Assembly: GCA_011799875.1 (NCBI GenBank)
Contig: CM022303.1
Span: forward strand, 423,764,483 to 423,828,482
Length of the DNA stretch: 64,000 nt
Source of the DNA: Thinopyrum elongatum
Lineage: Eukaryota; Streptophyta; Magnoliopsida; Poales; Poaceae
Reading direction: 5' to 3'
Positions 45,850-55,983 of the stretch are shown piece by piece. The notes under the pieces were generated by a model. That model was not told the DNA's origin and did no database searches. It saw only the letters and a list, made by a program, of their open reading frames with translations. The stretch's first letter is position 1. Each line of letters starts with the position of its first letter. The translations under genes were made by a program, and so were the position numbers.

Positions 45850-46337
45850 TAGCTAGGCGGCGGCATGGGTGGGGATCCAGAGCGGCGGCATGGGTGGGGG
45901 ATCCAGGGTGGCGGCGGTGCTGCTTGTAGCGCGACGAAGATGGGGAATTGGGGATGGTGAGTGGCGGCTGAGGGAAGGAGAGAGGTGGGGACTGGATGTG
46001 GTGAAGGGGAAATTAATTAGGGCTTCGTGGTGCTTCTAGTGACTTTTATCGTTTCACGTCTCCCACGGCCTCGAGTGCTTTTTTGGGCCGTAAGTTTTGC
46101 GGCTCGCCAACGTGCATACGGGCAATGATTTCGCCCTAGTTCACTTTTCAGGGCAGATAGGGCTGACCGTAAACATGCCGGCAGATGACCTGCCCTTCAA
46201 GGTTAACTATTGCCGGCAGTTAAGACGTCCTATACTATTTTTTTCGGCAGATAAATCTTTGCCGGCAGTACAGGTGACATGGATTCTTAACTTTTCCCGA
46301 CAGTTGATTGCCCCTAAAGTTTTGTCGTGGTGTAGTG

Positions 46338-46844
46338 TGGCCCCACGCGCCAGCTGGCGCAAGCGGGCGTGACGCACTCCCTGCCTATCGCCACCAAACC
46401 AACCCGGTGCGGGTCTCCGGCGCCGACAGGCAGGTCCGCACTCCCCATCATGCGTGGGGAAACGTGGTGACCTCGCATGCGAGCGCGATCAAAACCACCG
46501 CATGACGATGGCCCCGAGCACGCCTGCGGTACAACCATCATGGACCCTGAGGCGAGCCGCCCGGGTGCGTGCCATCCGGGAAGATCAGACGGCGCAGAGA
46601 GCCCCAAGGTACCAGCGACACACCACAGTGAAACAGACAGCGCATAGGGCACTCTCGCCCGCAGAGGCTCCTAGAAAGAGGGTACTCCAGCATCCTTTAT
46701 AAGAGTAATGGTCCCAACCAATACTAACAAGTGTGCACTATGGCACTAACCTATCTCCCAAGTGAACTACCTTGTGCTTCCGCAGAAGATGAAGCATAAT
46801 TGTGCTCCCGCGGGGAGTACATTCTTGGTCTCCAAATGAATTAA
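46338..46844. other. Unclassified flank of CACTA C, right side
   Basis: GC-rich start, no gene recognised. It is the continuation of 40453-41356. Confidence 0.4.
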
Positions 46845-47986
46845 GAGCATCTACAACCAGACCTGGCTAATTCAGGCCCCTATATGTCAGCGGACGCGTC
46901 CGAGCGCTTCCGCGTATAGGGCCCAATAACCCCTCATTTGCATCCAGTGCAACCACATACCTCAAATATTATACCCCAAATCCACACTACACCATACAAC
47001 ACAAAAGCTGTGTACTACTACATAGATTAAACTAGCCTACTTTTACTCGTCGTGGGAGATGTAGACGACCTTTGCGCCAGCAGTGCCGGACGGACCTGAC
47101 TCATGGTGAATGGGTGCCTCCCGCATCTCTGGCTCCTCGTCGAACTCCATGTTCGCGAAGAGTAGGTCCACCTCCGCGTGTCTCGCGGAGGTAGCAACGG
47201 TTTGCCTCCACCTCCGCTCCAAATGGATGGAGTCGAGGATGGCATGCTGCTCCACCGCCTCCTTTGCTTGGGCGACCTCAAACTTGCTCGGTCTGTTGAC
47301 CATGTTGAATCCATCAGCCAGAGGCGTCGGATCTGCCTTGTCTTCCTCCTCTGGTTCCGCGTCCTCCATGGCCGCGCCCGGCACCTACTGCTCCGCGTCC
47401 TCCGCCACCACCTCCTCCTCCTCTTGCTCTGGCAAGTCCGGAGGCAGGCTGACTGCAATCCGAGCGGCGTGTCGGGCCCGGATCTCCTCAAGGAGCTCTA
47501 ACGGGGGCTCCGGAGTGAGTATTTTACGTAAGTGGTGATTTGCTGTAGGGCCATGGCTACAGGCGGATGGCGAGCTCCAAGCTTCGAGCAGATGGGAAGT
47601 GGTGGCAGGGAGAGGAGGGAAATGTGACTGTGGGTAGGGTTGGGGGTCGCCGCCGGCTCCCATAGCCGGATTTGGCCCCTCAGGCGGTGCACCGGAGTGT
47701 TCTCAACGGACCACTGGGTTTCCACGGTTGTCCACGTGGATCCCGCATGTTAGGTCGATGTGGCGGACGTGCCCAGGCGCGTCCGGGCCTCGTCATATCC
47801 ACCTTAGAATTATGGGCTGGATATGGGGGTGGGGCAGTCAGCCCAGACGTATAGGGGGCAGTCAACCCGGGCGTATAGGACCGGTTTGAGGAGCTCGGCT
47901 GGATCGCGATTTTGTGACCGATCATTGACTAGGCCATCTGCCCCGGATGTATAGGTAGCGTTTGAGGAGCCCGATTGTAGATGCTC
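46845..47986 (-). mobile_element. PIF/Harbinger-type element 1 (1142 bp, TSD TAA)
   Basis: Left end GAGCATCTACAACC and right end GATTGTAGATGCTC are inverted repeats. TAA flanks both ends (46842-46844 and 47987-47989), the TWA duplication of the superfamily. It carries one decayed ORF and no DDE transposase, so it is non-autonomous. Confidence 0.88.
47043..47663 (-). pseudogene. ORF of Harbinger element 1, split by one in-frame stop
   Basis: MGAGGDPQPYPQSHF at 47663 runs in frame to 47043 (about 206 codons) with a single TAG at 47385-47387, after EDAEQ, probably a decayed CAG. The middle is acidic (EQEEEEVVAEDAE) and the C-terminal part helical and charged (KEAVEQHAILDSIHLERRW). Position and character suggest the second, non-transposase protein or a fragment of it; function unknown. 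Confidence 0.5.
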
Positions 47987-48352
47987 TAACTTGCACCTTT
48001 AATAGAGGATGAATTCCATGTGAGACACATTTATACTTCGCACGAGAGCATTGATGATTCTACAACACATGCGTGCTTCGGTGTGAAGCACACATGTGCT
48101 CCATGCAAGAGCACACCTGTGAACAAATAAAAAACAAAAAAGTACGTGAAAACTCAAAAAATAAGAAAAAAAGAAAGAAAAAAACCAGGAAAAATCAAGA
48201 GATTCAGACCAAAAGAACCAAAAAAAGTTTCCGTGGGAGCTCTTCAATGCGCACCATGGAGCGCTCTGGTGCTCCGGTGCCCAATCAGCTAGCCATTCTC
48301 AAAGTTAAAACGGGTCCATTTGATCCAACCACGTGACACATATATTAAAAGA
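47987..48352. other. Unclassified A-rich stretch
   Basis: An A-rich run (48125-48235) and CACACATG-type motifs. No gene. Confidence 0.45.
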
Positions 48353-49186
48353 ATTAAAGTGGCTAAGCTAGCCCCGCTGAGGTAAGTTTGCAGTGTTATG
48401 TGAGGTGTGCCGGCAGCTTGACACGTGGATTTCGTTTTCTTTGCTGTTTTGGTGCTGATTTCCAGCCGGTTTTTCGATTTGGCCGGTCTAGCCAGATCTA
48501 ACCAGAAGATATTTCTTCCTCCCCCAATCGAGAAATGCCTGGACTCATCGAGAAACCGCCCCACCGATTTCTCTAGGATCTTCTCCCTCTTCCTTATTCT
48601 TCCCGCATAGAGAGGCAACTAGTCCACCGGTCCATCCTCTCCCCTCGTGCAGCCACACGCGTCGGAAGCCGCGGCGCAGAGGACGGCGACATCGCCCTCT
48701 TCCCCAATCCCTCCCAGCAGTTCGGCACTCTCCCCTCCACGCCTTTCCCCTACTGGCCATGGATTAAAGTGGCTAAGCTAGCCCCGCTGAGGTAAGTTTG
48801 CAGTGTTATGTGAGGTGTGCCGGCAGCTTGACACGTGGATTTCGTTTTCTTTGCTGTTTTGGTGCTGATTTCCAGCCGGTTTTTCGATTTGACCGGTCTA
48901 GCCAGATCTAACCAGAAGATATTTCTAGAAGATATTTCTTCCTCCCCCGGTCCAGAAAGGCCTGCACTCATCGAGAAACCGCCCCACCGATTTCTCTAGG
49001 ATCTTCTCCCTCTTCCTTATTCTTCCCGCATAGAGAGGCAACCAGTCCACCGGTCCATCCTCTCCCCTCGTGCAGCCACACGCATCGGAAGCCGCGGCGC
49101 AGAGGACGGCGACATCGCCCTCTTCCCCAATCCCTCCCAGCAGTTCGGCACTCTCCCCTCCACGCCTTTCCCCTACTGGCCATGGG
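48353..49186 (+). repeat. Recent 410-bp tandem duplication
   Basis: ATTAAAGTGGCTAAGC begins copies at 48353 and 48763; each ends ACTGGCCATGG. They differ by about a dozen substitutions and an 11-13-base local duplication (AGAAGATATTTCT) in the second copy. Each resembles a leader region ending in an ATG context. Confidence 0.93.
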
Positions 49187-49993
49187 AGTCAGCGGCCCTC
49201 CTGTCCCCATCCATCGAAGAAGAGGCAGTTCCGGGGGAGGTGGATCTCGGTGGCCTCCTGCTGCTCGCCGTCGGGGTGCTCCAATTCCCATGGCGGCCTC
49301 CTAGATGGCGATGGGTCACCGCTGCCACGTGATGTGGTCGACCCAGAGGAAGTGGACGGAGCGAACACGGCCACCGCTCTCCAACAAAGGCCATGGTGGG
49401 CGTCGCACGGTCAGAAGAAGGGAGGGATTCCGTTGTGTTCTACTGTGCTGCCGTTTTTGTGCGCAGAGCCGGGCCGACAACAATTTGGCAGCAGCTCGGA
49501 GATGGCGAACTGAGCGGCGGTGCCCCTCCCCTCCACTCCTCTCCATCAGGGTCGAAGGCAACCAGGCCACGACCTTGGCGGTGACCAGTCGGAGGATGAA
49601 GAAGGGGAGACCGACTCCATCGAGGTCCTCCGACGAGCCGATTGAATAGGCTCCTCGCCACACTCGACGGCAACATCTATGCCAGCGTGGAGTGCCTGAA
49701 CCTGGTGCACATCCAGGCCAGCGTGGCGGCAAAGAAGACGCTCCTCCAACCCACCATGCTCTTCCCACCGGCGCATCCCCTTCATTCAGTGCACGGGTGG
49801 ATGAAAACTGTGAGGCCGGGAGTGGGATCATAATCCAGAGGGTTATTGGTGCGTTTATTATTATTATTGGCTGAGTTGGATTAGAATAGTTCCTTAGTTG
49901 TGCTTGCATGAAATTGCGAGATATAGGATAACCCAGATGATCAATGGGCATATTTCCACTTTTCCCCTTTTGAATACAAGCTGAGGTGAGTTA
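49187..49993. other. Unclassified, GC-rich then AT-rich
   Basis: Several open frames on both strands, none convincing. LNLVHIQASVAAKKTLLQP near 49700 is the most protein-like phrase but is unrecognised. (TTA)n is at 49855. Confidence 0.35.
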
Positions 49994-50160
49994 GAGCAAC
50001 TCCAATGCAGCGACCCAAATCATCCGCCTGCGTCTGTTTGGGTCGGCACGGACAAAAGTGGAGGCCCAACGTGTTGACCCAAACCCAAAACGTGTTCGCT
50101 TTGCGTCCGCGCCGACGCATTTGCGGCAGAAATGTGTCGGCGCGGACGCGTCGCGCGCCT

Positions 50161-50318
50161 TCTCGGTGTCCACCGTGTCCCCATCTGGCGGCCGTTCAAC
50201 TAGCCGCGGTCACGTTGGTCAGCTTAATTTATGACGGACCCCTTCTCGGTGTCCACCGCGTCCCTATCTGGCGGCCGTTCAACTAGCCGCGGTCACGTTG
50301 GTCAGCTTAATTTATGAC
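50161..50318 (+). repeat. 83-bp tandem duplication in Harbinger element 2
   Basis: TCTCGGTGTCCACCG to TTAATTTATGAC occurs at 50161-50235 and 50244-50318 with two or three differences. Confidence 0.9.
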
Positions 50319-50430
50319 CTCGGACCCACGCGTGCACGGGGGGCGTCCTCATCCGCTTCCAGAAGTCCCCCGTCCCCATCTCGTCACCCTCTGCTCCCTC
50401 GTCGGCGGCAACCCTAGCCACCTAGCCCCG

Positions 50431-51228
50431 ATGGGCTTCTTCTCCGGCAACGACAAAGCCAAGGGCAAGGCCCCCACCACTCCTCTCCCCCGCCTCCGCC
50501 GGCGTCTTCCCGCCGGCCGAGGCAGCGCGTGAGCGTGCCAGTGCACCAGGCAGAGTGGCACTGGTAGCACTGCGTCCCTCTCCCCTACCGCAATGTCACC
50601 CTGCCGCACGACTGGCACTTGGATCCGGAGAGGATCCCGGTGCCGGCGGCGCCGCGGTCGGCAAGGGCGCACGCGGAGGAGGTGCGGCGCCGGCGGGCGC
50701 TGCTGATGGCGGAGCAGCACCGCGACTCCGCCTACGGCGCCGACTTGCCCTATTGGGCGCGTTGGTTTGCCTTCGAGCACGGCGGAGGCCATGGCGCTGT
50801 CCGCGGCCCGCGACTGCGTCGTGCCGCCGCTGGCCCCGTCGTCCCCGGTCAAGGCCGAGCCGGAGCCGACCCCCATCAAGCCCTACTCCTGGACAGGAGA
50901 AGTGCGCGGGTGGGTGAGCACCCCGCCGATCTGGATGGGGGCGACGCCGACGCAGGAGGCGGCGTACCTCGAGTAATGGCGCCAGCGACGGCTGGCCGAG
51001 GAGCGCCGCGAGGGCGAGTACCTCGAGTAGCTGGAGCGCGACGCCGAGGAGGAGCAGCGCGAGGCGGAGGAGGAGGCGCGCCAGGCCTAGGCCGCGGCGG
51101 CACAGCGCGCAGCGGCACAGCCGGCGGCCGACATCGCCGTCGTCCGAAACACGGTGTTTCCCTGGGCCGGCCCTGCGCCGACGCTGATCGACCTCACCGG
51201 CCTCGACGTCGACGATGAGGACGCATAG
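50431..51228 (+). pseudogene. ORF of Harbinger element 2, several stops and frameshifts
   Basis: MGFFSGNDKAKGKAPTTP at 50431 opens, then the frame shifts near 50490. Downstream pieces read PHDWHLDPERIPVP (about 50610-50655), ADLPYWARWFAFEH (about 50742-50783) and, in another frame, AEPEPTPIKPYSWTGEV and VSTPPIWMGATPTQEAAYLE, ending with LIDLTGLDVDDEDA. Three stops (near 50974, 51028 and 51088) follow LE, LE and RQA and each fits a decayed glutamine codon. A plant protein of unknown function common in such elements; clearly non-functional here. Confidence 0.6.
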
Positions 51229-51500
51229 GGCAGCGCGCCGCCTTGTAGTTTAGTTTTTTTAATGTTTAATTAATGTAATGTGGACGCGTGGACCGCCGGC
51301 CTTCGTGGCTGGCTTTAATGTTTAATTAATGTTTGTTTTTATTTTGAAATATTTGTATTCTTCAAAATGGGTCGGGCCAGCGTTGGGCGCATGCGCCGAC
51401 CCAAACGTGAAAGCGGACGTGGGTGTCTGTCGGGCCGACCCAAACGAATAAAAAACGGACAAAATTATCGTTCGTTTGGGCCGGCGTATTGGAGTTGCTC

Positions 51501-52265
51501 TTAGCATAGTAGTTTCTTTTATGTGCTTGCTTCAATTGTTCGATATAAGAGAAGGAGATCAGTGCAGGAAACACATGATCAAAGATAAGGGGGAGAAAAT
51601 ATTGACACACAGCGTGCTGGTTTGATTGATCATGCTTGGGTACAGACACCGCTTCAGACTCCACTGTAGACACCAATTCTTGGGATGGATGCGTATAAAT
51701 ATCCTTTGAGTTATGCTTAGAAATTCGGATGGATGCAATTTGTGTACGTGTATGTAATTCTGGTATGTTTTCTCTGCAATCGTTTGTATTCATATATGGG
51801 TTCACATAGTTGTGTGTTTTTAGCTTACACTAATTATTGATGCTATGCCAACTGCAAGCAGTGCCATTTTCTCATACTTCTGCTACTCATTCCTTTATGG
51901 TCGTGTAAAAAACTTCTCCAGTTCAGTTGTTTTAGCTTTCTTTAATCTTCATCAACAATTAAGTCATGTCAGCTTTGTGAATTTTTTGTTTCTACTAGGA
52001 ATAGTTTGATTTTTTCTCACAGTCTCTTCTCTGTCCATATCCATTTGATGCTAGAGAAGGATTACTATGCAACTTTGATAAATTTTCCGCTTTACTAGAT
52101 CAACCAGACCTCTTTTTGTACAGCAGGCTCAGATTGACATTGTTTCTGCGATGGTTCGCATTCTGCCAATTATTTGCAAGTGACAAGTGAGTATATCCTG
52201 AAGTATGATCTGTCTCTAATTCTTATTTTCAGAAACAGGGAAAGCAGTTTCTTGACGGCACCAAG
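51501..52265. other. Unclassified stretch, possible introns
   Basis: Pyrimidine-rich tracts and an AG at 52231 (TTATTTTCAG) look intron-like, but no exon could be identified with confidence. Confidence 0.3.
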
Positions 52266-52383
52266 AATTAACTTATGACTATTTTTTCTTCAACTACTCT
52301 GGCGCCGTGGTGCGGACTATCTTGCGCAATGTGCCATCGTATGCCCAACTAATGCGGTGGTCGATGATATTAAAGGTGCTGTT
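52266..52383 (+). pseudogene. PIF1-like helicase fragment
   Basis: One frame reads GADYLAQCAIVCPTNAVVDD, like the CPTN..VD.IN motif near the C-terminal part of PIF1 and Helitron helicases. It lacks the other helicase motifs and soon hits a stop (TGA 52389-52391). Immediately to the right is a Helitron-like end on the opposite strand. Likely an exon relic, possibly of a Helitron RepHel gene. Confidence 0.5.
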
Positions 52384-52808
52384 TATATGTGAGTGCCTGG
52401 TTCTAGTCTTCTTAAGTTGTGATTCCATTTTAAAGAGTACTAACCATGTCGGACATGCTGATAACTAGAAGCGGTAGTGCGCGCTTTGCTGCGCCGGCAA
52501 TGCCTCTACGTTTTGATAATTCCTTTATGTTCATGTTTTTCTTTTAACCAAGCATGAGGAAAGTTGCATAAAAACAAATATCTATATTCGCCTAGGAAAG
52601 ATAACACTGTAGCTGCCTCTCAACCAAGTCGTGATTTAGTGGGGTCGTAAGGTTGCCAATCCATGTGGACACACTGTTTCCATCATGTAGAATGTAAAAG
52701 TATGACAAAGTTAATGATGAAGCCTCCTAGTGAAGGAATGGTAGAGACAAAGCAGATGATACAAAGATGCAAGCTTAATTGCAGAAAAATTTACGATTAT
52801 GAATTTAC

Positions 52809-52940
52809 TGCGTCAACTTGAATTGCTTGCATGTTTTTTGATCCCGAGCCTTTAATCTGGATTAGAGCGAGTCCAGGTTCACAGTAACTAACATCATCCA
52901 GACCATGTGCAACAATGAAGTTCTTGTGTCTAGAGCCAAC
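52809..52940 (-). pseudogene. Villin-like exon (gelsolin-repeat fragment)
   Basis: 44 codons between a clean acceptor (TTTTAATGTAG) and donor (GTAAAT): KNFIVAHGLDDVSY, then ALIQIKGSGSKNMQAIQVDA. This resembles the start of a C-terminal gelsolin repeat of plant villins (KNF..E.GLDD.TY....ALIQI.G....N..AIQVDAV). Villins bundle and cap actin. Only this exon of a villin-like gene was found, so it is a captured or stranded fragment. The match is by memory and a protein search would settle it. Confidence 0.55.
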
Positions 52941-53311
52941 CTACATTAAAATTCAGAGAGAAAATACGTAGGTGTTAACGTCCAAACCGAATTATCTATC
53001 TAAGAACGCAGTCTGTTAGAAGAAAACCTTAAACACCTGGGAGACTCTGAAATATGAAAAATAACTGAATTAGTTTTTTCCCATCATGACGGCGACACAA
53101 TATAATTAGAGTGGAAATCTGGATTCACATATGAAAAGCCAATGGTGCATATTGTCAAATTTTTATTTAAAGGTTATGCGTGAAAAAATAACTTCTGAAA
53201 GGGCTACCACTTATCACTGCTTAGTCTGACAGCATGCACACACCATTTCTATGTATAGTGACACGTCACATGATAACAATTTAGGTTCAGATTTCAGAGT
53301 GCAAGAGATAC

Positions 53312-53432
53312 CTCTTTTGTTGAGCCATGTACATCTTATTTTCCTCCAAAGCCTTTGCAAGCTTACTTTTCAGTAACTAAATCTTGGACAGAATATCTGT
53401 TTCCATGTTAACTATAGAAGCTCCACCATCTC
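53312..53432 (-). pseudogene. Coiled-coil exon fragment
   Basis: Acceptor ATATTTTCAG and donor GTATCT bound an exon whose frame reads METDILSKI, a TAG, then LLKSKLAKALEENKMYMAQQ, a heptad-like coil. The stop could be a decayed CAG. The parent family is not recognised. Confidence 0.45.
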
Positions 53433-53483
53433 CTGAAAATATAAGGAAACACAAGGAATATTTTAGTACTGTATATGCCTAAC

Positions 53484-53540
53484 CTGCTTTCGAGACCATC
53501 AATCTCCTGCTCAAAGGATTGTATCTTCCTCTGGTTTGTA
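53484..53540 (-). pseudogene. Coiled-coil exon fragment
   Basis: One frame reads KIQSFEQEIDGLESR and ends at a GTTAGG donor. The acceptor side is unclear. Confidence 0.35.
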
Positions 53541-53625
53541 CTATTTGATCTTCTTATCCAATAATTTCATTCTTTAACTCTGATTAATGTACATGTTATG
53601 CTTCCGTTGCTGACAGACCACTCAC

Positions 53626-53729
53626 CAATCTCACTAGTTTTGTTTGCATAGATCTTCTGCCATGGCAGCGTCGAATTTGGCAGCCTGAGCCATCTTGCCA
53701 GCGATTGAAATCATTGATGCCCTATCCTC
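53626..53729 (-). pseudogene. Coiled-coil exon fragment
   Basis: Acceptor TTGCTTTCAG, frame EDRASMISIAGKMAQAAKFD onward to AEDLCKQN, then stops, and a GTGAGT donor. Probably the same parent gene as the exons at 53312 and 53484. Confidence 0.45.
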
Positions 53730-53848
53730 CTGAAAGCAATTACTATCATTCGAAAGCACAAACTCTGTTTTAAATAGGGAGATACACAACTCCATGTCCA
53801 AAAATCTGTTGTGTAATAAAGAAAGGAAACAACAACTTATAAATGCTA

Positions 53849-53905
53849 CTCCCTCCGATCCAAAAAAAAGTGTTGTGGCTTAACACTTTTTTTGAATCGA
53901 GGGAG
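53849..53905. mobile_element. Short Stowaway MITE (57 bp, TA duplication)
   Basis: CTCCCTCCGATCCAAAAAAA and its near-complement TTTTTTTGAATCGAGGGAG are separated by about 19 bases and flanked by TA on both sides. Confidence 0.9.
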
Positions 53906-53929
53906 TAGTCTTTAGTTACTTTGGCTACA

Positions 53930-53996
53930 ACTTCACAACAATACCAAGTAGTGATTACCACAACCTCACAACAATACCAAGTAGTGATTAACACAA
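53930..53996 (+). repeat. Short direct duplication
   Basis: TCACAACAATACCAAGTAG occurs twice, 30 bases apart (53933 and 53965 region). Confidence 0.8.
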
Positions 53997-53999
53997 AAA

Positions 54000-54862
54000 T
54001 ATTGCGATGTCATTTGGTGATTCCTAGACTGCAACATTTTCACAACTGATATGAGAAAGTAATTAAGCCTCGGTATTACTAAAAAAATTCAGGCAACCCA
54101 TTTCATCTCCTAAAAAACAACAAAATTAGTTGTTCAGCTAGCTGTGATGAAATACATTTTGAATGAGTATTTAGCAGGCACATAACGAATAGCAGCATAA
54201 ATAAACTATCTAACAGATCAAACGTACGTACTACCCCGTACTTGTGAAACTAACTGACAAGTTGAACTCCCCGTCCTAGCCGCCGACTTGCCGCTCCTGA
54301 TTGCCTCAAGACACATCAACCAGAGAGATAGAGAGAGGAATCGCACACCTGGGGAATAAAAAACTGAAACAAAACGAAGCAGAGAGAGAGAGGCCAGAAA
54401 AATTCAGAATCCTCTTCTTCTCCTCTCCAAAAAAGATTTGCCATCCCTCGTCGTTGCCTCACAAAACCGAGCAGTCATTACTTGCCGTTGGTGCCGGCGC
54501 GCCCTGTCGCCTGCCATCAAGAAGCCGCCATCGCTTGCTCTCCTTCTGCTGCGATTAGAGAGAGAGCAGCAACAGAGGACACACACGATGTTCTTCCCTC
54601 CGCCACCCGTCCCGAGTCGAGAGAGAAAAAGGAGAAGACCGAAGAGAGAGAGGGGGAGAGGAAACCACCTGCTTCACGCGGGTCGTCGCCCGCTGTTCAC
54701 GGGTGCTGCTCTCTCCCTCTAGGCGGGGGACGAACTCCTCCAATAGCAGCGACCAAGGTGAGTAAGGAGCTCCTCCAATGACAGAGGGGAAGGTCGGTCG
54801 TACCCACCACACCACCGCCCAATACACCATCTCCCAAATCACCGCCCACCCCTCTCCAGAGC
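54000..54862 (-). other. Possible leader or first exon of the captured coiled-coil gene
   Basis: GA-rich tracts (54320-54400, 54550-54660) look like a leader. A minus-strand ATG at about 54516 opens only 37 codons (MAGDRARRHQRQ). No confident gene. Confidence 0.25.
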
Positions 54863-55445
54863 TGTCGTGGGAACGGATCTGACAGTAGAGATGGGGGGTA
54901 CGTAGAAGGAGGCGGTGCCTAGCTACGGCGAGGTTGTACACTCGGATTTTACGAGTTCAGGCCCCTCTCGGAGGAGGTAACAGCCCTACGTCTCGGTGCC
55001 GCGGAGGCTTGTTGATTGGAGTGTTGAGTTACAGGGGGTGCGAACCCTTGTGCCAGAGGGGAGGGGTGGCTTATATAGAGTGCGTCGACCCCTCGCAGTC
55101 CTGAGTTACGCAAGGGTTCAGTGAGAGAGTAATGCTACGAACGTTACTGGTAACGCCCGTGTTTAATGGCCTTTAAGGTGTCGGAGTGAACGCCTGACCG
55201 TTGCTATTCAGAGGTGACCCTAGGTCTTCTGTCCTTCGAGTGGATTCTTGTATTCCGAGTGAATGGTGACGGTCGAGTGGAACCGGGGTATCCGAGTGGA
55301 TCTTCCGCCGAGTGGATTGCACTCTGAGATGATTCCAGTCGGTATCTTCTTTCTGTCTTCATAAGTCTTGGCCTTTGGCGTAATGTCCTTAGGTAGGGCA
55401 TATAGGTCAGGCCCATGACCCTACCCTAGGTACATGTCATCGTCA
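54863..55445 (-). repeat. 3' LTR of Tat copy 2 (583 bp)
   Basis: Plus-strand ends TGTCGTGGGAACGG and ATGTCATCGTCA, so TG/CA on the minus strand, next to a polypurine tract (TTCGGGGGCTAA). Minus-strand TATATAA at 55061-55067. Confidence 0.88.
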
Positions 55446-55859
55446 TTAGCCCCCGAATGGATCGAGGACCGAGTGAAGAAGGATTGAAGTTGACTTCGAC
55501 CCGACTCAATGTCTCAGGGACACTTCCTTGGGGGTCCGAAAGTATGCTAGTAGTTCAACCCTTCGTTAGTCGCCTTGATCGATTCTGACTTCTTGAAGTT
55601 CCGAGTGAAATATGTAACATAGCATCGAGCAGATTGGATTTGGATGTCCTCGGCGCGATCGACTGATTTGATGGCCCGGATTTTACGGGATTCGAAATTT
55701 GGAGAAGCGCGCGGACCGAACGCAGCGCGGTAAGCGGGGCAAGTGGGGAGGGACTCCTCGATCTTCGCTCCACCTTTTTCGCCACGTATCGGGCTGGCGT
55801 CAGTTTCGAGACGCGCTAGGATCGCACGGGCCCACAGGTCAGTCACTCGGTCGCGCGGG

Positions 55860-55866
55860 TATAAAA
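55860..55866 (+). promoter_or_regulatory. TATA box of the antisense gene (Tat copy 2)
   Basis: GGTATAAAAGCC, a strong TATA box, lies 118 bases upstream of the ATG at 55984, driving transcription against the retrotransposon's own. Confidence 0.65.
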
Positions 55867-55983
55867 GCCGATGCAGCCGGTGCGTGCAACAGTGTCCACC
55901 ATTTTCCTCCTTTCTTCTCCGCCTCTCTGCCTCACCTCCTTCAGCGTAGCGCCGCCGCGCTCGCCCCGTCGACCACCGTGGAG

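Larger units (their letters stand above)
41357..46337. mobile_element. Non-autonomous CACTA element C (4981 bp, TSD TGG)
   Basis: The right end reads GTTTTGTCGTGGTGTAGTG and the left end CCCTACACCATGACAAAAC; inverted, the ends agree over about 18 bases, the left CACTA mutated to CCCTA. TGG flanks both sides (41354-41356 and 46338-46340), the 3-bp duplication expected of CACTA elements. TGCCGGCA, CCCGGCAG and CAGGGCAGAT cluster near both ends as subterminal repeats. No transposase is encoded. Confidence 0.88.
49994..51500 (+). mobile_element. PIF/Harbinger-type element 2 (1507 bp, TSD TTA)
   Basis: Left GAGCAACTCCAATGC and right inverted GAGCAACTCCAATAC ends, flanked by TTA (49991-49993 and 51501-51503). 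It carries a decayed plus-strand ORF with no transposase. Confidence 0.88.
52465..54862 (-). mobile_element. Helitron-like element with captured exons (3' end at 52465; 5' end not found)
   Basis: Read on the minus strand: CGGCGCAGCAAAGCGCGC, then ACTACCGCTT and CTAG before T (52464), the hairpin, spacer and CTRR layout of a Helitron 3' end, inserted between A and T. To its right, and in the same orientation, lie exons of at least two unrelated genes (villin-like 52809-52940; coiled-coil exons 53312-53729). The right limit given is only the start of the Tat copy 2 LTR; the true 5' end (TC) was not found and may lie beyond that element. Confidence 0.55.

Noticed and set aside
49316..49951. 211-codon minus-strand frame
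   Set aside because: It overlaps several other frames in GC-rich DNA, has no motif, and neither end shows gene signals.
50555..51218. Alternate long frames (176-199 codons) in Harbinger element 2
   Set aside because: They are shadows of the decayed ORF that starts at 50431.
52800..53730. A complete villin or coiled-coil host gene
   Set aside because: Only isolated exons of different families with stops were found, so fragments fit better.
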